DNA of 64,000 nucleotides from Nautilus pompilius (GCA_018389105.1 JACATO010001062.1:186001-250000); one strand, 5' to 3'. Counted from the stretch's first letter, positions 1 to 12,578 are shown. The notes: generated by a model from the letters alone, not told the origin. Program-made: numbers and translations.

Positions 1-1967
1 TTGTCTCGTGAACAGGCCTGGTGTCATATGCTGATAGACCATTTTTGTCAATGCATATCCAGTTGTAGTTTTCTGTTTAGGCATTCACACTTTGCTGAAC
101 AAAAGTGTCCAAAAAATTAGCAGAAGTGCTAGAAACCATCTGCACCTGTGTGTGTGTGTGTCTGTCCTGCTGACATGTCTGCCATCTATAACTGATCCAC
201 CAACAAAAAAGGGGAAAGGAATGAAAGAAAAAAAATAGTAGTACAAAAATATCAAAGAAACTATGTGTAAGTCTTATTAATATATTTCCTTAGCCCAGTA
301 ATATAGAAAATACAACGAGACCTTCACGACGTTTTCTTTGTCTTGAATGGTCAAAACATAAAGCTGTTCAAAATGGTGTTCATCATCAATTGTCTTGGAA
401 ACAAAATCACATACCCGCCCTCAAACAAACAAACAGCCCAGAAGTAATGCTTAAACAGATATACTGGTGATAGTTTGCCCCTTCCCCCATTTTTATCTTG
501 CCATCAAAAACTACTCGCTATACTGGAAACGGTTGTCTTGGTACTAGGTTACCATTCAATCATGACGATATTTAGACGAAGGTTGAGAAACCTTTGGTCA
601 CAGAACTTAAAATGTACACTATTTATTTTTAAAAAAAGTAACTCTTTTATTTGAAAATAATTACTCTCACAGGCAGGTGACATCATGTGATTTGAAATAA
701 ATGGAAGCAGAGAATTTTAAAAAGTAATGAATGCCGTGCCATCATCATAATTTTTCATTCTTTTATAATTTCTTTCTATCTGTGTAATAACTACAGATCA
801 AGAATAGCCCCGCAGAGTCAATAGCCAGACATGATGATCGTAGAATGTAACTCAGAGAGATGAGAATACCCCCTTAAAGTTAAGGGTGGAGAAATAAAAA
901 AAAAACAAACTAGGAGTTCTTAGAATAATTCATTCAGATGGACCGGTACAAAAGAGCAAGAGAAAGCTACGCAACTGGCTGGTCACCATGATCACTAAGC
1001 ATGCTAACTCTGATGTTTATGGAGGAATTATGAATTGCTTGCTTGCAGAAGCCATAGTGAAGAGAGTCCACACATTTTATTCCAGTAGGGAAAAAAAAAG
1101 CAAAACTACAAGAGAGTCTAAACAAAATGGTGGTGAATGTGTAGTCAGGGCTAGTACGTACATACCTCTTATACTTTCTTTCTCTTGGGGACAAACTGAA
1201 CTTAGGCAGCAATGGGCAAAGGTGTTCACTAAAATAAATCTGCAAAAATAAAAACAGACAGATTATAATAGTGTAATGTTTTGCTTATAATCTAGTTTAA
1301 AGGCGCACACAAAGTCATCACAGTCGATATAAGAATCCAATGAGCGTTAATTTTTTATATTGTTTTAGGATTTGCTAACAATGTTTGAAGATTACTACCA
1401 TATTTGCAGTTCACTTTTTAAACATCTTCTAGTGAGGACCTCCTTTGAAAGAAAAGAGGGTAGAAGATTCACAGTTTTCAACATGAAGCCACCAGTTTTT
1501 ACTTCCTTTGTGCCCTAAACAGGACCCGTTATCCAGAGAAAGCCACTGGTGACATTCTCAGAAAGATGCACCAGCAGCCAGTTTAAAACCAACTTTTGCT
1601 TAAATTTTGCTCGAAGTGATCAGAATCATTGCCGTGATTTATATAGGAGATTTTAATATCAGAAAATCAGAGAATTCCTGTATGAACGGGGCCAAGTTAA
1701 TTAGATTTCAGCTAAGTAATTTTGACAAATAATCTGTCTTGCTACACAAGCTTGTGATTAGTCTAACCACAGGGAGGCTGCTTGATACTGTGTCAGTTCA
1801 CTTCCCTCTCAGGACGTTTTGTAGACAGCCGGGGTTCCTCACCTCCCCATACACCAGTTAGCTTAAGTTGTGTTATAATGCCAACTATACACTTTATTAT
1901 AATGCCAACCTAAAATTATAAAAATAAAGTTTTAATATACACAACAATTAATACCTATTCCTTATTA
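1..1967. other. AT-rich non-coding sequence
   Basis: No gene or recognisable mobile element is visible. It contains a short (TG)8 microsatellite at about 147-162 and several A-runs. Two opposed open frames at about 970-1250 overlap each other and have no recognisable protein features, so they are treated as chance. Confidence 0.6.
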
Positions 1968-2272
1968 CACTGGTCAACAAAATTAAATGTATTATACTCA
2001 TTATGAATGCAAGCCAACTTTTTTAGACTAATTTTTCATGCTGATTTCAAAATTTCACTCCATTTGTATACAGCACGTATCAGTTTTTCAGTAGATACAT
2101 AAAAAAATATTTACATATTTGTATATATGAAATCATTAACATAATAAGTAAGGACATAATAAACTCATTTACTTTCTAAAAATAATGAGTTAAAAATCAT
2201 CACTATCATTCTACAAAGAGTGAATACACACAAAATGGGTCAGACAAAACAGACAAAGTTAGAACAACAGAG

Positions 2273-3157
2273 TTAGAAACATTGTGATTTGGATTTCCTG
2301 CGGTGTTCCTGATCTGGTTGATCACGGTAAAGTGTCCAGCAGTAGGTCAGCCAGCATACTGTCATTCCAGAAGCCTTTGTACCGTTTCTCCATAGCACTA
2401 ATGTCCTGGTGAAATCTTTCACCATGTTCATCAGACACTGCTCCAAGGTTATCTGCGAAGAAATCCAGATGGGAGTCCAAGAAGTGAACTTTCAGTGACA
2501 TGCGACAACCCATTGCTGAGTAACATTTCAGAAGATTCTTGATGCCATCCTTGTAGTCCATTGCCTTCTTGTTGCCCAAGAAATTCTCACAGATCCAATT
2601 GAAAGCATTCCAGGCAGGCAGTACAGTTCATCCAGTGTTGTCTTGAATTTGACATCTTTGAGTACTTCTCTAATTCGGGGTCCGACAAAGATACCCTCTT
2701 TCAACTTCGCCTGTGAGATTTTGGGAAACTTTTCTACAATATACTCAAACCTTCTGGCATTTCTCTTCCCTAGTGTCTTTACAAACTGTTTCATCAGTCC
2801 AAACTTTATGTGCAAAGGAGGCAATAGGACATTACATGGATCTACAAGAGGTGTATTCTTGACGCTAGACAGTCCTGGCTGGTATGATGTTCTTGTCTGC
2901 CAGTTTGATTCCGAATAATGTCTGTCAGTTGCCCGACTATCCCATAGACACAAGAAACAACAGTATTTTGTGAAAACTGACTGCATTCCCATTAACATTC
3001 CAATGACTTTTAAATCTCCACATATTTTCCATGAGTATCTTTCATAGGCAATGGCATGAAGTAAAAGTTCCATATTCTCATATGATTCATGAAGATGAAC
3101 GGAGTGTGCAATAGGAATGGAGGGCTTCAAATTACCATTATGGAGAAGTACAGCTTT
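2273..3157 (-). pseudogene. C-terminal two-thirds of GERFHQD-family transposon protein, frameshifted
   Basis: Reading the minus strand from about 3157, one frame starts at KAVLLHNGN and includes HLHESYENMELLL, ICGDLKVIGMLMGMQ, YTK/FTKYCCFLCLWDSR, LPPLHIKFGLMKQFVK and KEGIFVGPRIREVLKD. These are in the order seen in a multi-copy protein family found in many arthropod, cnidarian and mollusc genomes. A one-base shift near 2613 moves the frame to AWNAFNWICENFLGN, then GCRMSLKVHFLDSHLDFF and SDEHGERFHQDISAMEKRY. A second shift, an extra C near 2345, is needed to restore the usual ADYCWTL end and reach the stop at 2273-2275. The family has no assigned function that I know of. Its repetitiveness and the inverted repeats around this copy argue that it is a transposase or a transposon accessory protein. 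The many conserved Cys and His residues suggest metal binding in part of it. Confidence 0.72.
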
Positions 3158-3170
3158 TTAAAAAAAACAT

Positions 3171-3287
3171 CTATAGCTTATAAATCTTCTTGATCTCTGG
3201 TGTTATTGTACGTTTTTGAGCTTTCACAATAAATTGTCCACAGACATAACAAAACACATCAGGAGGATTTCTACACTGTCTTGACAT
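3171..3287 (-). pseudogene. N-terminal zinc-knuckle fragment of the same GERFHQD-family protein
   Basis: From the ATG at 3285-3287 the minus strand encodes MSRQCRNPPDVFCYVCGQF and continues through IVKAQKRTITPEIKKIYKL before a TAG. This matches the conserved start of the family, including the C..C pair in FCYVCG that begins a Cys-rich N-terminal domain. Where full-length members continue for a few hundred residues, this copy jumps to the KAVLLHNGN segment within about 15 bases, so most of the N-terminal half is missing. The exact match at both edges shows an internal deletion and not independent insertions. The start codon was chosen because the family consistently begins M-x-R-x-C. The codons upstream of it look like AT-rich untranslated sequence. 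Confidence 0.7.
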
Positions 3288-3343
3288 TGTTAACACTGTA
3301 AAACAAGTAAGGAAATAGATACAAACGGTTATACTTATATTGA

Positions 3344-3462
3344 ATTTGAGATGATGAAATATTTCATCAGACCAATTATGACTGGACAATTTGAGATGTT
3401 GAAATACCTATTTCATCAGACAAAACTTGATTGGTTAATTTAAGATGATGAAATATTGCATC
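3344..3462. repeat. Three tandem 46-48 bp units with GATGAAAT palindromes
   Basis: Units begin with A(A)TTTGAG/AAGATG at about 3344, 3389 and 3437. The first contains a perfect 16 bp palindrome, GATGAAATATTTCATC (3353-3368). The second carries the same arms separated by two bases and the third is degraded. They lie just upstream (in minus-strand sense) of the ATG of the GERFHQD-family gene, inside the transposon. This is the place expected for subterminal transposase-binding or promoter sites, but that role is inferred. Confidence 0.6.
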
Positions 3463-3706
3463 TGAACTATGCAGCAATGAATAATGTAGTTTATTTAAAG
3501 GTATGTTTCCATGATGTAAATGAAATACATGCATACACGTCATTAATTGGAATTTCTATATAATGCATGAGCTAAACCAAAAAACTTTCTCATCTTGAAA
3601 ACTGTACGTGATGTCAAAAAACTAATTGTATATTTGAAATCAGCATTAAAAACTACACTAAGTACACCCTGACATATGCTTGATGAAAAATACTTGTTGA
3701 CCAGTG

Positions 3707-6700
3707 AATTATTCAATAAAGGTAATTTGAATAATTAAAATGAAAACCTTACATACCTAAATCCAAACAAAATTCTTGTTTTAATAATTAACCACAATAC
3801 ACCTCTGTTATTCAAAGTAATTTAGTCTTTCAAAGAAAAACAAAAGTGCTAAGGCAATCATTTTGATCAATTTTTTCGTTCACATGAAAACTGTCTACAC
3901 TATACTGAACTGTATACCATTTGTTTGATAATAAAGGTATGACGACTTTCCCAAAGCTCTCAATCTGAAAGAGAAATTATGCTGTAACCGCAAAGGTAAA
4001 AGACATTAGTGTTCTGGAGACGGCTATTCCTTAAGCACCATTGCAAACAACAAATTGTGCTCTGGTTATGCAGCTCTGCCTATTTTCTATCAGGATATTA
4101 GAAAGCACATATGCAGCTACATCATCAGTTGGTTGGCTTTCTCTTCAAAACCACATATGATGCCACCTCTCTCTCTCTTCCACAAAAAAAAAAAAAAAGA
4201 GACAAAAATAATTTTTGGAAACATGCATCTGAAACATATAATAATTCTAGGTTGGCGACCATGTAAACCACATGGCTAACAGAACGATGGTACTCTAATA
4301 ATCAGGGAAATTCGTCATGGTTCACATTTCTTTCTAAACTCAGCAAACATCTGCAGATGGCTAGTAAACTAACGGGTTACAGCTGAGAAACACACTGATC
4401 ATCACCACCCTAGAATAGATAGCAAAACAAAAAAAAAGGGCGCATGCTGTGGCTCATTAAAGATGTCTATTTTACTTGTGCATTAAGAACATAGTTTTTG
4501 TAGCATCTGGAAATCTACATTCACACGGTCTAATAAACTTCTATAATGGATGGTGAGTTAGCACAGTAGTCATATGCACAACATAACTTGGTGGTATCCA
4601 GAGTTCTGGCTGCTGGACATTTAGCCAGTAAATCTGATTTCCCTTGCTCATTTTTTAACCAACACGTCATCACAGGTTTTCTTTCCTCCAACCTTCCTGG
4701 ATGAGCCCAACTTCTGATAAGGAGGACAATCAAGAGATGCAACAATTGTGCACAAGCATGTGTTTGGTTTTCTTCTAATTTTATTATTTTTTTAAAACAG
4801 AATTCTTAGAAACCTTGAACAAGCCAGAAATGTAAATATTTGTTTAAAAAGGTAACGAGTAAATAAATACAATTTCTTTATATTTATACCTTAATTTTTT
4901 GCTTTCTTTTGAAGTTTATGCATAACTAGGTTTATCAAACAGTAAATTTATTAATTCCCCAACCAGAGCACAGATACACTGTGTCATCTTACCTCTTCAA
5001 GGGAAGGACTTTGCACAGTAGTCTGCCTTTTCATTGTAAATGTGAATTCTTGTTTTTTTTTAACTATTAGAATTAAAAACAAAAAAACACACCAGGAATC
5101 CTTCCTTGTCTCACTATTTAAAGCTTAGGTTACGGTACATTTAGAGAATACAGTCCAAGGTGTTCCCATCTCACTAAAGATGTTATCAGTTTGGAGAAAG
5201 TGCAAAGCAAACTGTGGCATTTCGTAAATTAGAAAGAGGACAATTAACACATTTAAAAATTAAAAGTCAGAAATATGTAGATTGAGCTACTAGACTACAA
5301 ATATAAAATAAAACTTTATAAACACCATAGTATGTTTATCCATATATTTTGTATGTTTTTTTAGTAACAGAAGAGTGAATGCATTGAATGGCATGTCTTG
5401 TAAACTTATTAAATGCAGCACGAGTAATTTGGTTGAAAATGCTTTGGATAGTTGACTTGAAAGACTGGTGTCGTTTTTGTGCCCCTCTACAGATGACGGC
5501 TGCAAAAAAAGAGTAAGACTGAAGCCACAACACAGGCACATTGCTGTGACAGGGATCTAAGAACCGGAATATCAACTTTCAGCCTCTATGATAGTTTCAT
5601 AAGTTGATGCTGTTAGAACCAACTTGCCTCATATACTCTTATCTCCTGTGCCTCTCATGCTCCTAAAACATAAATAATGTTTTTGATTCAAATCCATTTC
5701 CTCAGAATAAATTGGGAAAAGAAATACAATAAGCATTCAGGTCAGAGATTTTCAGCCAGAATCCCCATATTGATATCGGTATGTTTTCTATTCAATTTCT
5801 TTTTTGCTTTAAAGAGAAGTTTGAATAAATCATCACACACAACTCACCACTTATAGGCGTACAAATACAATTTACTATTTTATTCAGATCACTTACAGTG
5901 ATTCATTGGATTAAAAACTAGCACAGTTCACAACTGTCTTTTATATTAATGCAATTCAATATTCAAAATTTAAATACATTTTTAAAATAATTTTCAAAAA
6001 ATCCAATTCAGGCATTTTTTCCCCGAAATATATATTAAAAAATAAAAACGCTGTTAACGTGATTTTTATTGACTACTGCTTTGCACAATACTAAAACTAT
6101 ACAGACCACTGCATCATTTAATAGGGTAGAGCTGTCAGTGTTATCTAGGAGTTAGCTAAGCCAAAACATAGCAAGTGTCTTCATTAAAATATCACGAATG
6201 CATTATTAGCCAAACTTGAACATAATGGGCAATGATCCACTTCTTTGTTCCTGTATCAATTCAAATAGCAATGATCTAATATTTTAACATATAACCCATG
6301 GCTAGGATTTCTTTTTAAGAGAGTATACGGATGCTAAAACTGATTTTGCTTTTATCTCGACATTGACACTTCAAGAAGCCAAAGGAAATTAGCATATGAT
6401 CGATGCCTGGAGCTGACACTGAGGGGATGAAATTTATTTACATGTTGACATAATTATTGATTTCCATGCACTCGTCTTTCCTGAACTGGCATTAAAAACC
6501 TGCAAAATTTTAAACAGAACAAGTTATCTGAGCAGCATCTGTTTCTTTCATCCTTCGGGTAATTTCCATAATCTTGCCAATGTAACAATACAATGTGAAC
6601 CTCAGTGACAAATTGGTCCAAGTCCTTCACTATCTGATCTTGTCTCATAAAATGCTGTCAAACAACCTACTGCACAGTGAAACAGTAACAGATGTTGTCA

Positions 6701-7258
6701 AACAGAACAGCACAGACACAAACAGGCCCTTTGCATTTCCTCAAAGTTTACCAAATTTTGAAAGCCAATCAGGTGCAACTATAAGGCAATGGAATTAATC
6801 ACGAAAGTTCCAGAAAGAAATATTTCATCACTGCACATGCATATTACACCCGATCGAACACGTCATTAATTTTATGCTAAAAAGTAAATAATATTAATGG
6901 ATAAAAAGCCTTTCTTTCCAAACCCACACGTGCAACTAGAGTGTTTTTTTTTTGGTCATTTGGTTGTCAGCTACTCCTCTACTGAAGCAGCGAATCAGTT
7001 GCAGAAAGAAGTTTATGAACAGACTGGGAGAGATTTAAAAAAAAATCACCCAAGGCTGTCCGTCAAAAATCTACAAGTTACATTAGTTCACAACTAACTA
7101 AACAAGTATTTAGTTTGCCACTCCAGAAATGTCATGATTATACAGCAGTAAACTACTGACTATAAAGAAGTGTCACCCCCAACTGTTTTCTTTTTCTAAG
7201 TTTTTAATTACATTTTTTGTTAAATCTAATACGCATTTTCAAGTTCTCATGTTTGTCC
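3707..7258. other. AT-rich sequence without recognisable genes
   Basis: Several short open frames (for example about 4055-4279, 5290-5575, 6454-6800) occur on both strands. None has known motifs, raised GC content, or convincing splice and polyadenylation context. Homopolymers of A and T are frequent. No transposon ends were recognised. Confidence 0.55.
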
Positions 7259-7660
7259 GTCTGTTACTCTTTCATGGATTAACCGTAGCACCTAGGGGCC
7301 CCAAATTTTGGTTGTAGGTACTTCAGAATCTGGCCAAAGTTTTAAGCTGCTGCACGTTGGCCTTGAAGGCCGTTTTGAGGCCACCAAAGGCTGCTTCTCA
7401 AAAGACTCTTAGAATACACTGCACTCGTTCAAAATAGGCGACCTAGCAGCCTCAAACTACAATGAAGGTACCTCAGGATCAAAGGCAGGATCCAAGGGTA
7501 CCAGAGTCTGGTCTCAAAGGACAACAATGGCCACCTTTCAAGGTACTCATTCAACTCAGACCACAAATTTCAATTTTTTCAACATTTGGCCTCAAGGGCC
7601 ATTTGGAAGCCATCAGCAGCAGGTTTTGATATCATACACAGTACAACTTTGAAAACTAAC
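7259..7660. repeat. Modular repeat with GGCC palindromes
   Basis: A block richer in G+C than its surroundings starts with GTCCGTCTGTTACTC and CCTAGGGGCCCC. It contains GGCCTTGAAGGCC (7359-7371, a perfect inverted repeat around one base) and, about 228 bp later, the diverged relative TGGCCTCAAGGGCCA (7587-7601). Both are followed by matching text (TTTTGAGGCCACC versus TTTGGAAGCCATC). Motifs of the type GGTACYTCAG and TCTGGYC also recur between them. No coding frame is visible. It looks like an old non-coding repeat or minisatellite-like element of unknown family. Confidence 0.45.
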
Positions 7661-10580
7661 AATAAAAATCCATTTAGTAGTTTGCTGTAGGTCTTTCATC
7701 TTATAAGCCGGCCCCTCCAAAAAACAAGTCAGCTGATACATGACCATCATACAATTTTTAAAAAGCCTATGTTTTCTCACGATTCTAATAAACTTGGCTC
7801 TTATGGAACAAAGTTAAATTTAAGTGTACAACTTAAAGAAAGTTAAGAAATGTATCATTAGCATCAGTTCAGCATTCATTCAATGACTGTGTTTTTAAAG
7901 AAATAACATCTCTGCTTTTCAAAATGATATAAAACCATATAAACCTTGTTTGTAAAGCCATCTTGGGTATCCAGGCTTGTTTAATATAAAAATAGAATTA
8001 GATTTATTGAAAGTTCATACCATAATATGGCAAAAAAAGAGAGAAAGATACTTAATAATGAATCAATAATTCTTAAATATAAAGTTTGAAAAAGAACCTT
8101 CATTTCTAGAAGCTTTCAAATTCTACACAAGAAAGAAGTGTATTTTCTCTGTATTTTGTTTTGCCAAACTTCTAGTGTAAAAGTCTATATTTACTATTTT
8201 CATTGGCTTTTTTTTTTAAAAAAGAAAGTTTAAATGGTAATTTTGGCCAGGACATGTTCTCATTAAGTTATTCAGATAAATTCTACATCAGAAAGGTTCA
8301 GCACTTGAATGTACCACAAATAGGGATCTATCTGCATCGACTGAAACAAATAAAGCTATCACTGGAAGGGGGGGGTATTCTTCTATTGCAGAATAATTTT
8401 AAGGCATTCAGCTTAAACTTTTGATTACACTTAAAAGCTTTTATCAGAAATTACTATCTTGCAACAAAACATACCACAAAACTGAATTCATTCCATAAAA
8501 CAAGGATAATGAATTTCAAAAAGTCACAAAGGAACAATCATTTCTCCCCCCTCTTTTGCATATATATTGATTATTTTAAATAAATAAAAAAAAGAAGGTA
8601 CCACCAGGCAACTCATGCACATGTATTTCCTCAAGTCATCATTTTGGCTCCTTTTTTTTCTTTCCCCAGAGATAAATATTAAGTCTCTTTGATATGTACC
8701 ACTATCAATTTGCATAATGCCTGCCAACATACATCATGAAAACAAACAGCTTAAAAAGACTCTAATGCGTAGTGTGGATGAATTACGCTATTAATGTAGA
8801 ATTTAAGAAAGTTATGGCGTAATATGTTAAACACGGCTTTGAAAGCATAGAAGTGTGATAGATAAATCCGGTGTTATGCTCAACAGGAAATGAATGCTGT
8901 GTCAATGTTTTGATAAGGTCTAAAAACAGCTCTATTGAAATTCTTGCAGGTTAATCGCAGAAAGCTGTGTTTAAGGGCCACTTAGAAAATAACATCAAAT
9001 ATAAACCTGTGGCAATGCATTTTCTGATTCCTTAAACATAAATGTAAAGTCATTTAGATCCTTTAGCACAATCTTTAAAAAAACAAACAGGAAAAGAAAA
9101 TAAAAAGTTAAAAGCAAAGTTGTTTTTTAAAAGTTAAAGGAAATGCTAAACTTTCCTTATTTGGTAATAATTTTAAAAATGAGAGGATTTGAAGCCAAAT
9201 GCTGGTATTCCAATTTCTTCCTGTCGTCGAAACTCTGAAATTATGAATCAAACCTGGAAAAAGTGAATTTAAGGTTGCTCACACACACCGTGCATATTAT
9301 TTAATAAAGTATCAGAAAACACTGTAATCCGGTAAGCAGCATTCACTCAAAAATTCGACAAAACAGAAAAAAAAAACAGACAAACCGACACCATTATCTG
9401 ATGAGTGTATTGATTAAACAACATTTATCAGTAATTTCGAAATCTCTCAGCGGATGACTGCTATTAATGCCAATCTCATTGTTGAATTCTACAAGTGTAC
9501 AATGGAGGGGAGGTTTCTGAGAAATCAAAATTCAAAATAATAATGTGTGAAACAGTCGAAATCCCAGAAAGATTTCAACAATTAAAAAAAACAAAAAATG
9601 CACTCCATTAATATTTGATTTTATAACTCATTCATTTAAACTCTGGCGCAGCCAGTGATCCTGACTTACACAAGGAATTAAACCATGTCAGAAGAAAGAA
9701 CTTGAAATCCTTCTCCATCCAATGCCACTGTTCGTTGTCATAAGCTTTCAGTCTACATACAAGTGGGTCATTTAATCATCCCCTCAAAACATGAAGTATA
9801 ACATAAATATTCTGGGTTTTAACCTAGGCATATGGAGCCGGGTGTATGCACGCATCAGACCAAAACAAGGAGGAAAAATGTAACTGGAGTTGAACAAATG
9901 TAAACCAACCTGTTGTATATCAATGATCGAACAAAACCACAGGCAGAAATATTACAGGCTCTGCCACAATCGCAATTGAGAATGAAATCCAAATATCTCG
10001 AGCTAACCAACATTCTAATACAATAACAAGATTGATGCGAAAAACAGGATGGATGACGACGTCGACAACATCTGCAGCAAAATATTTTTTTTTTTACTAA
10101 ATCTGATCACAGAGAAATACATTTTAAAATGTTTTCTGTCACACACACACACACACACACACATATAAACATACATTCCAAAATTGTGGTCCATCCAGCT
10201 GCTGTGGGTGAACTGCCTGATTTTATTAATATAAGACAACAAATACCTTAGGTATCTATCTCTACTTCTGTTTTTTTATTCACCACTCCCCTCCAAACAA
10301 TCAAATGACGACGTACATTCTGTGCTATTTCAAACCTCTTTTAAGACCTTTACTTACATCAGTATAAATGGCTGGCTGGCTAATTAATGCTGCCAAACAC
10401 TTAACAGCTATTACTACTCACAGAAACACCCTAATATTTCAAAAGATGCATGCAGCCAGTTAGGGATTTCAGACTTAAATTTGGTTTTACCGTAGCAGTA
10501 CATTAAACAGATAATGGATAATCTCGTTTTGAACCACAAATCCAGCAGCAAGAATGCACTAAGGAATGGCTCTGGATGAT
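7661..10580. other. AT-rich sequence with a (CA)12 microsatellite
   Basis: No gene is recognised. It holds a (CA)12 tract at 10140-10163 and scattered A/T runs. Short open frames here (8203-8424, 8524-8730, 10015-10242) are low-complexity or derive from the microsatellite. Confidence 0.55.
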
Positions 10581-10601
10581 CCTAACCCTAACCCTAACCC
10601 T
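10581..10601 (-). repeat. Interstitial telomeric repeat (TTAGGG)n
   Basis: CCTAACCCTAACCCTAACCC followed by T gives about 3.5 copies of the vertebrate/lophotrochozoan-type telomere unit, with the G-rich strand on minus. The flanks are ordinary unique-looking sequence. Most insects use TTAGG, so the hexamer is weak support for a non-insect animal. Such short tracts can arise at repaired breaks or be copied in by telomerase. Confidence 0.75.
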
Positions 10602-12092
10602 GTCAAACCAGGTTGGCACTTTTCTCTTTTCTTCACTGTTGTGCAGTGTGGTGTTTCTGGTAATGGATACAATTATGGGATACAGTTCTGCGAAGCTCCC
10701 AATGCTATTGGTGTCTGATGGAGGAGAGCCCGTGTCACAGGCCTCACAGAGGATCAACAAACGAGTATGCTGTCCTTATCGCCAGTAGAAGAAAGTCTGC
10801 GACTGAATATTTATCCCACAAAAAGAGAGAGAGCTTCACTTCTGATAAATCAAGTGAAGAGAGAAAACCACCCCCCCCACCACCACACAAACAACAAACT
10901 GGTAACTGAATGATATGAAGATGTAGAGTTAGCTGATAGCATGGACAAAAGAATGTGCGCTCTTCAAGTTGTAATAAACGCGATGTCGTGCCAACTGAAA
11001 GAGAATGGTGCTCACACACAGTGACGAGGGAAGGAACAAAACCAAGTTTAGTGTGTAATGCAGCAAATGATATCATGTTTGTTGTGAGACATACGCAGCT
11101 TGATCCAAGTATCAGCTATCTTGTTTACCAATTTCACACATTATGCAGGTATAAATGCATTTAGCTTTGAATATTTATTAACTACTATATTAATTTCCAA
11201 AAAAAAGAGGAAGGTTGATTGAGAATGCATCGTTGACACATCAACATTAACCCTTTACTTCCAACGAGTGTCTGACCATTGAAAACAGCCTATAGTTCTT
11301 CTGTATAAATATATTTTCTTTCCTAATATAATTTGCCCAAATCAGATTTTTATTTCACCAAGAACATAACTGTCTACTATACTGTTATATATATTCATAA
11401 AATTAATCAAACCTAAACTGCGCTAGCAGATAGGTAAATGGTTAACTCAGATAATTACAGATCAGAAAGAACCTGGGCAACAGACAATTTTTGCATTGCA
11501 CCTGGCTGAAAATTAAGGTTATCATTGGATAAAAGCAATTTCAAAATCTTATTTTGAACAAGTTCAAATTGGAAATAACAGATTTTGAAATTTACTTAAT
11601 TCCCTGCAAATTAAGAATTTTAGCATTTCATTTTTAAAAAAAATATATATATTCTGCATGTGTTGGTAACTTTATTTAAAGAGAATTTACATATCATCAA
11701 ATGAATGCCATAAAAAGTATTTGCTAAATTATGAAATACATAATACAACTGAGTTATGTACTTGTTATTATACAGTTTTGGTTCAAACTAATCACAAATT
11801 TTACATGGACTTTTGTTAGTGAACTTTTTTATTTTTCTGTCAAAAAACTGCTCAAAGTTTCTTACTTAATTAAATTTTTGTTCCTAAATTTTATTTTTCT
11901 TTCTTTCTTGATGGAAATAATATGCTGTCTGCTGCTCAGCCAGATGTTTGAGAAGTTTAAGAATGATGAACAGAGCAGATAATTAGCTGATCTCCACTGG
12001 TAATCAAGGGTTTGTGTTTAAAATTTTGAAACTTTAATTTCTGATTCTAAATTTTATATCTTTTTCCTGCTTATCAGGCATTGTAATAATAA

Positions 12093-12128
<36 letters not shown>

Positions 12129-12578
12129 CAACTATAGATTATTAGGCAGTATTATAACTAAAATGCAAGAAGAAATTACATGGCATTTAGTATGTATGGT
12201 AAGTTGCGTACTTCTTCATATTATACACTTCTGAAATCTTTCTAATAAGATAACTGAAGGTGATAATTTGGCCACACTCTAGAAGTAAATGATGTTTTTC
12301 GCTTATGATAATAAAAAAAAAAAAATAAATGCTAAAGAAAAGTTAGATGCAAGAAAGACAGAATCAAAATGAGTTGGAAATCTAACATCAGTAGAATAAA
12401 AAAATTCAAATCGCCTTAACCAACAGCATTCAGCTCTATCATAATTATGACAAGTGTCAAAAACAAGGTAATTCCAAAATATAAAATACCTAAATTTAAA
12501 CAGAAATAAATCATAATCAGAATGAAAAAAAATATAGCATCTATGGTTTTTGTTGTTGTTTCTTTTTGTCTTTTAAAG
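10602..12578. other. Non-coding sequence with an (AAT)n microsatellite
   Basis: The part at 10602-11160 is somewhat richer in G+C than the average of the window and has overlapping open frames on both strands (10503-10760, 10744-11076, 10955-11164). None is recognisable. From 11170 on it is strongly AT-rich, with an (AAT)12 tract at 12092-12127. Confidence 0.5.

Larger units (their letters stand above)
1968..3706 (-). mobile_element. DNA transposon with inverted termini around a GERFHQD-family pseudogene
   Basis: The left end begins CACTGGTCAACAA (1968-1980) and the right end finishes with its exact reverse complement (3694-3706). A second matched block, ATGCTGATTTCAAA, lies at 2038-2051 and inverted at 3633-3646, each preceded by a similar T-rich run. 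The inverted termini are therefore about 75-85 bp long but imperfect, with a 10 bp length difference inside them. Between them, on the minus strand, is a broken copy of one protein family and no other gene. Ends starting CACTG resemble those of the CMC (CACTA/Mirage/Chapaev) group, but that assignment is tentative. No clean target-site duplication is visible: ATTA flanks the left end directly and recurs at the right end only with a one-base offset (3708-3711). The copy is non-autonomous because of a large internal deletion and two frameshifts. Alternatively, the termini could belong to an older element into which the gene was captured. Confidence 0.6.
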
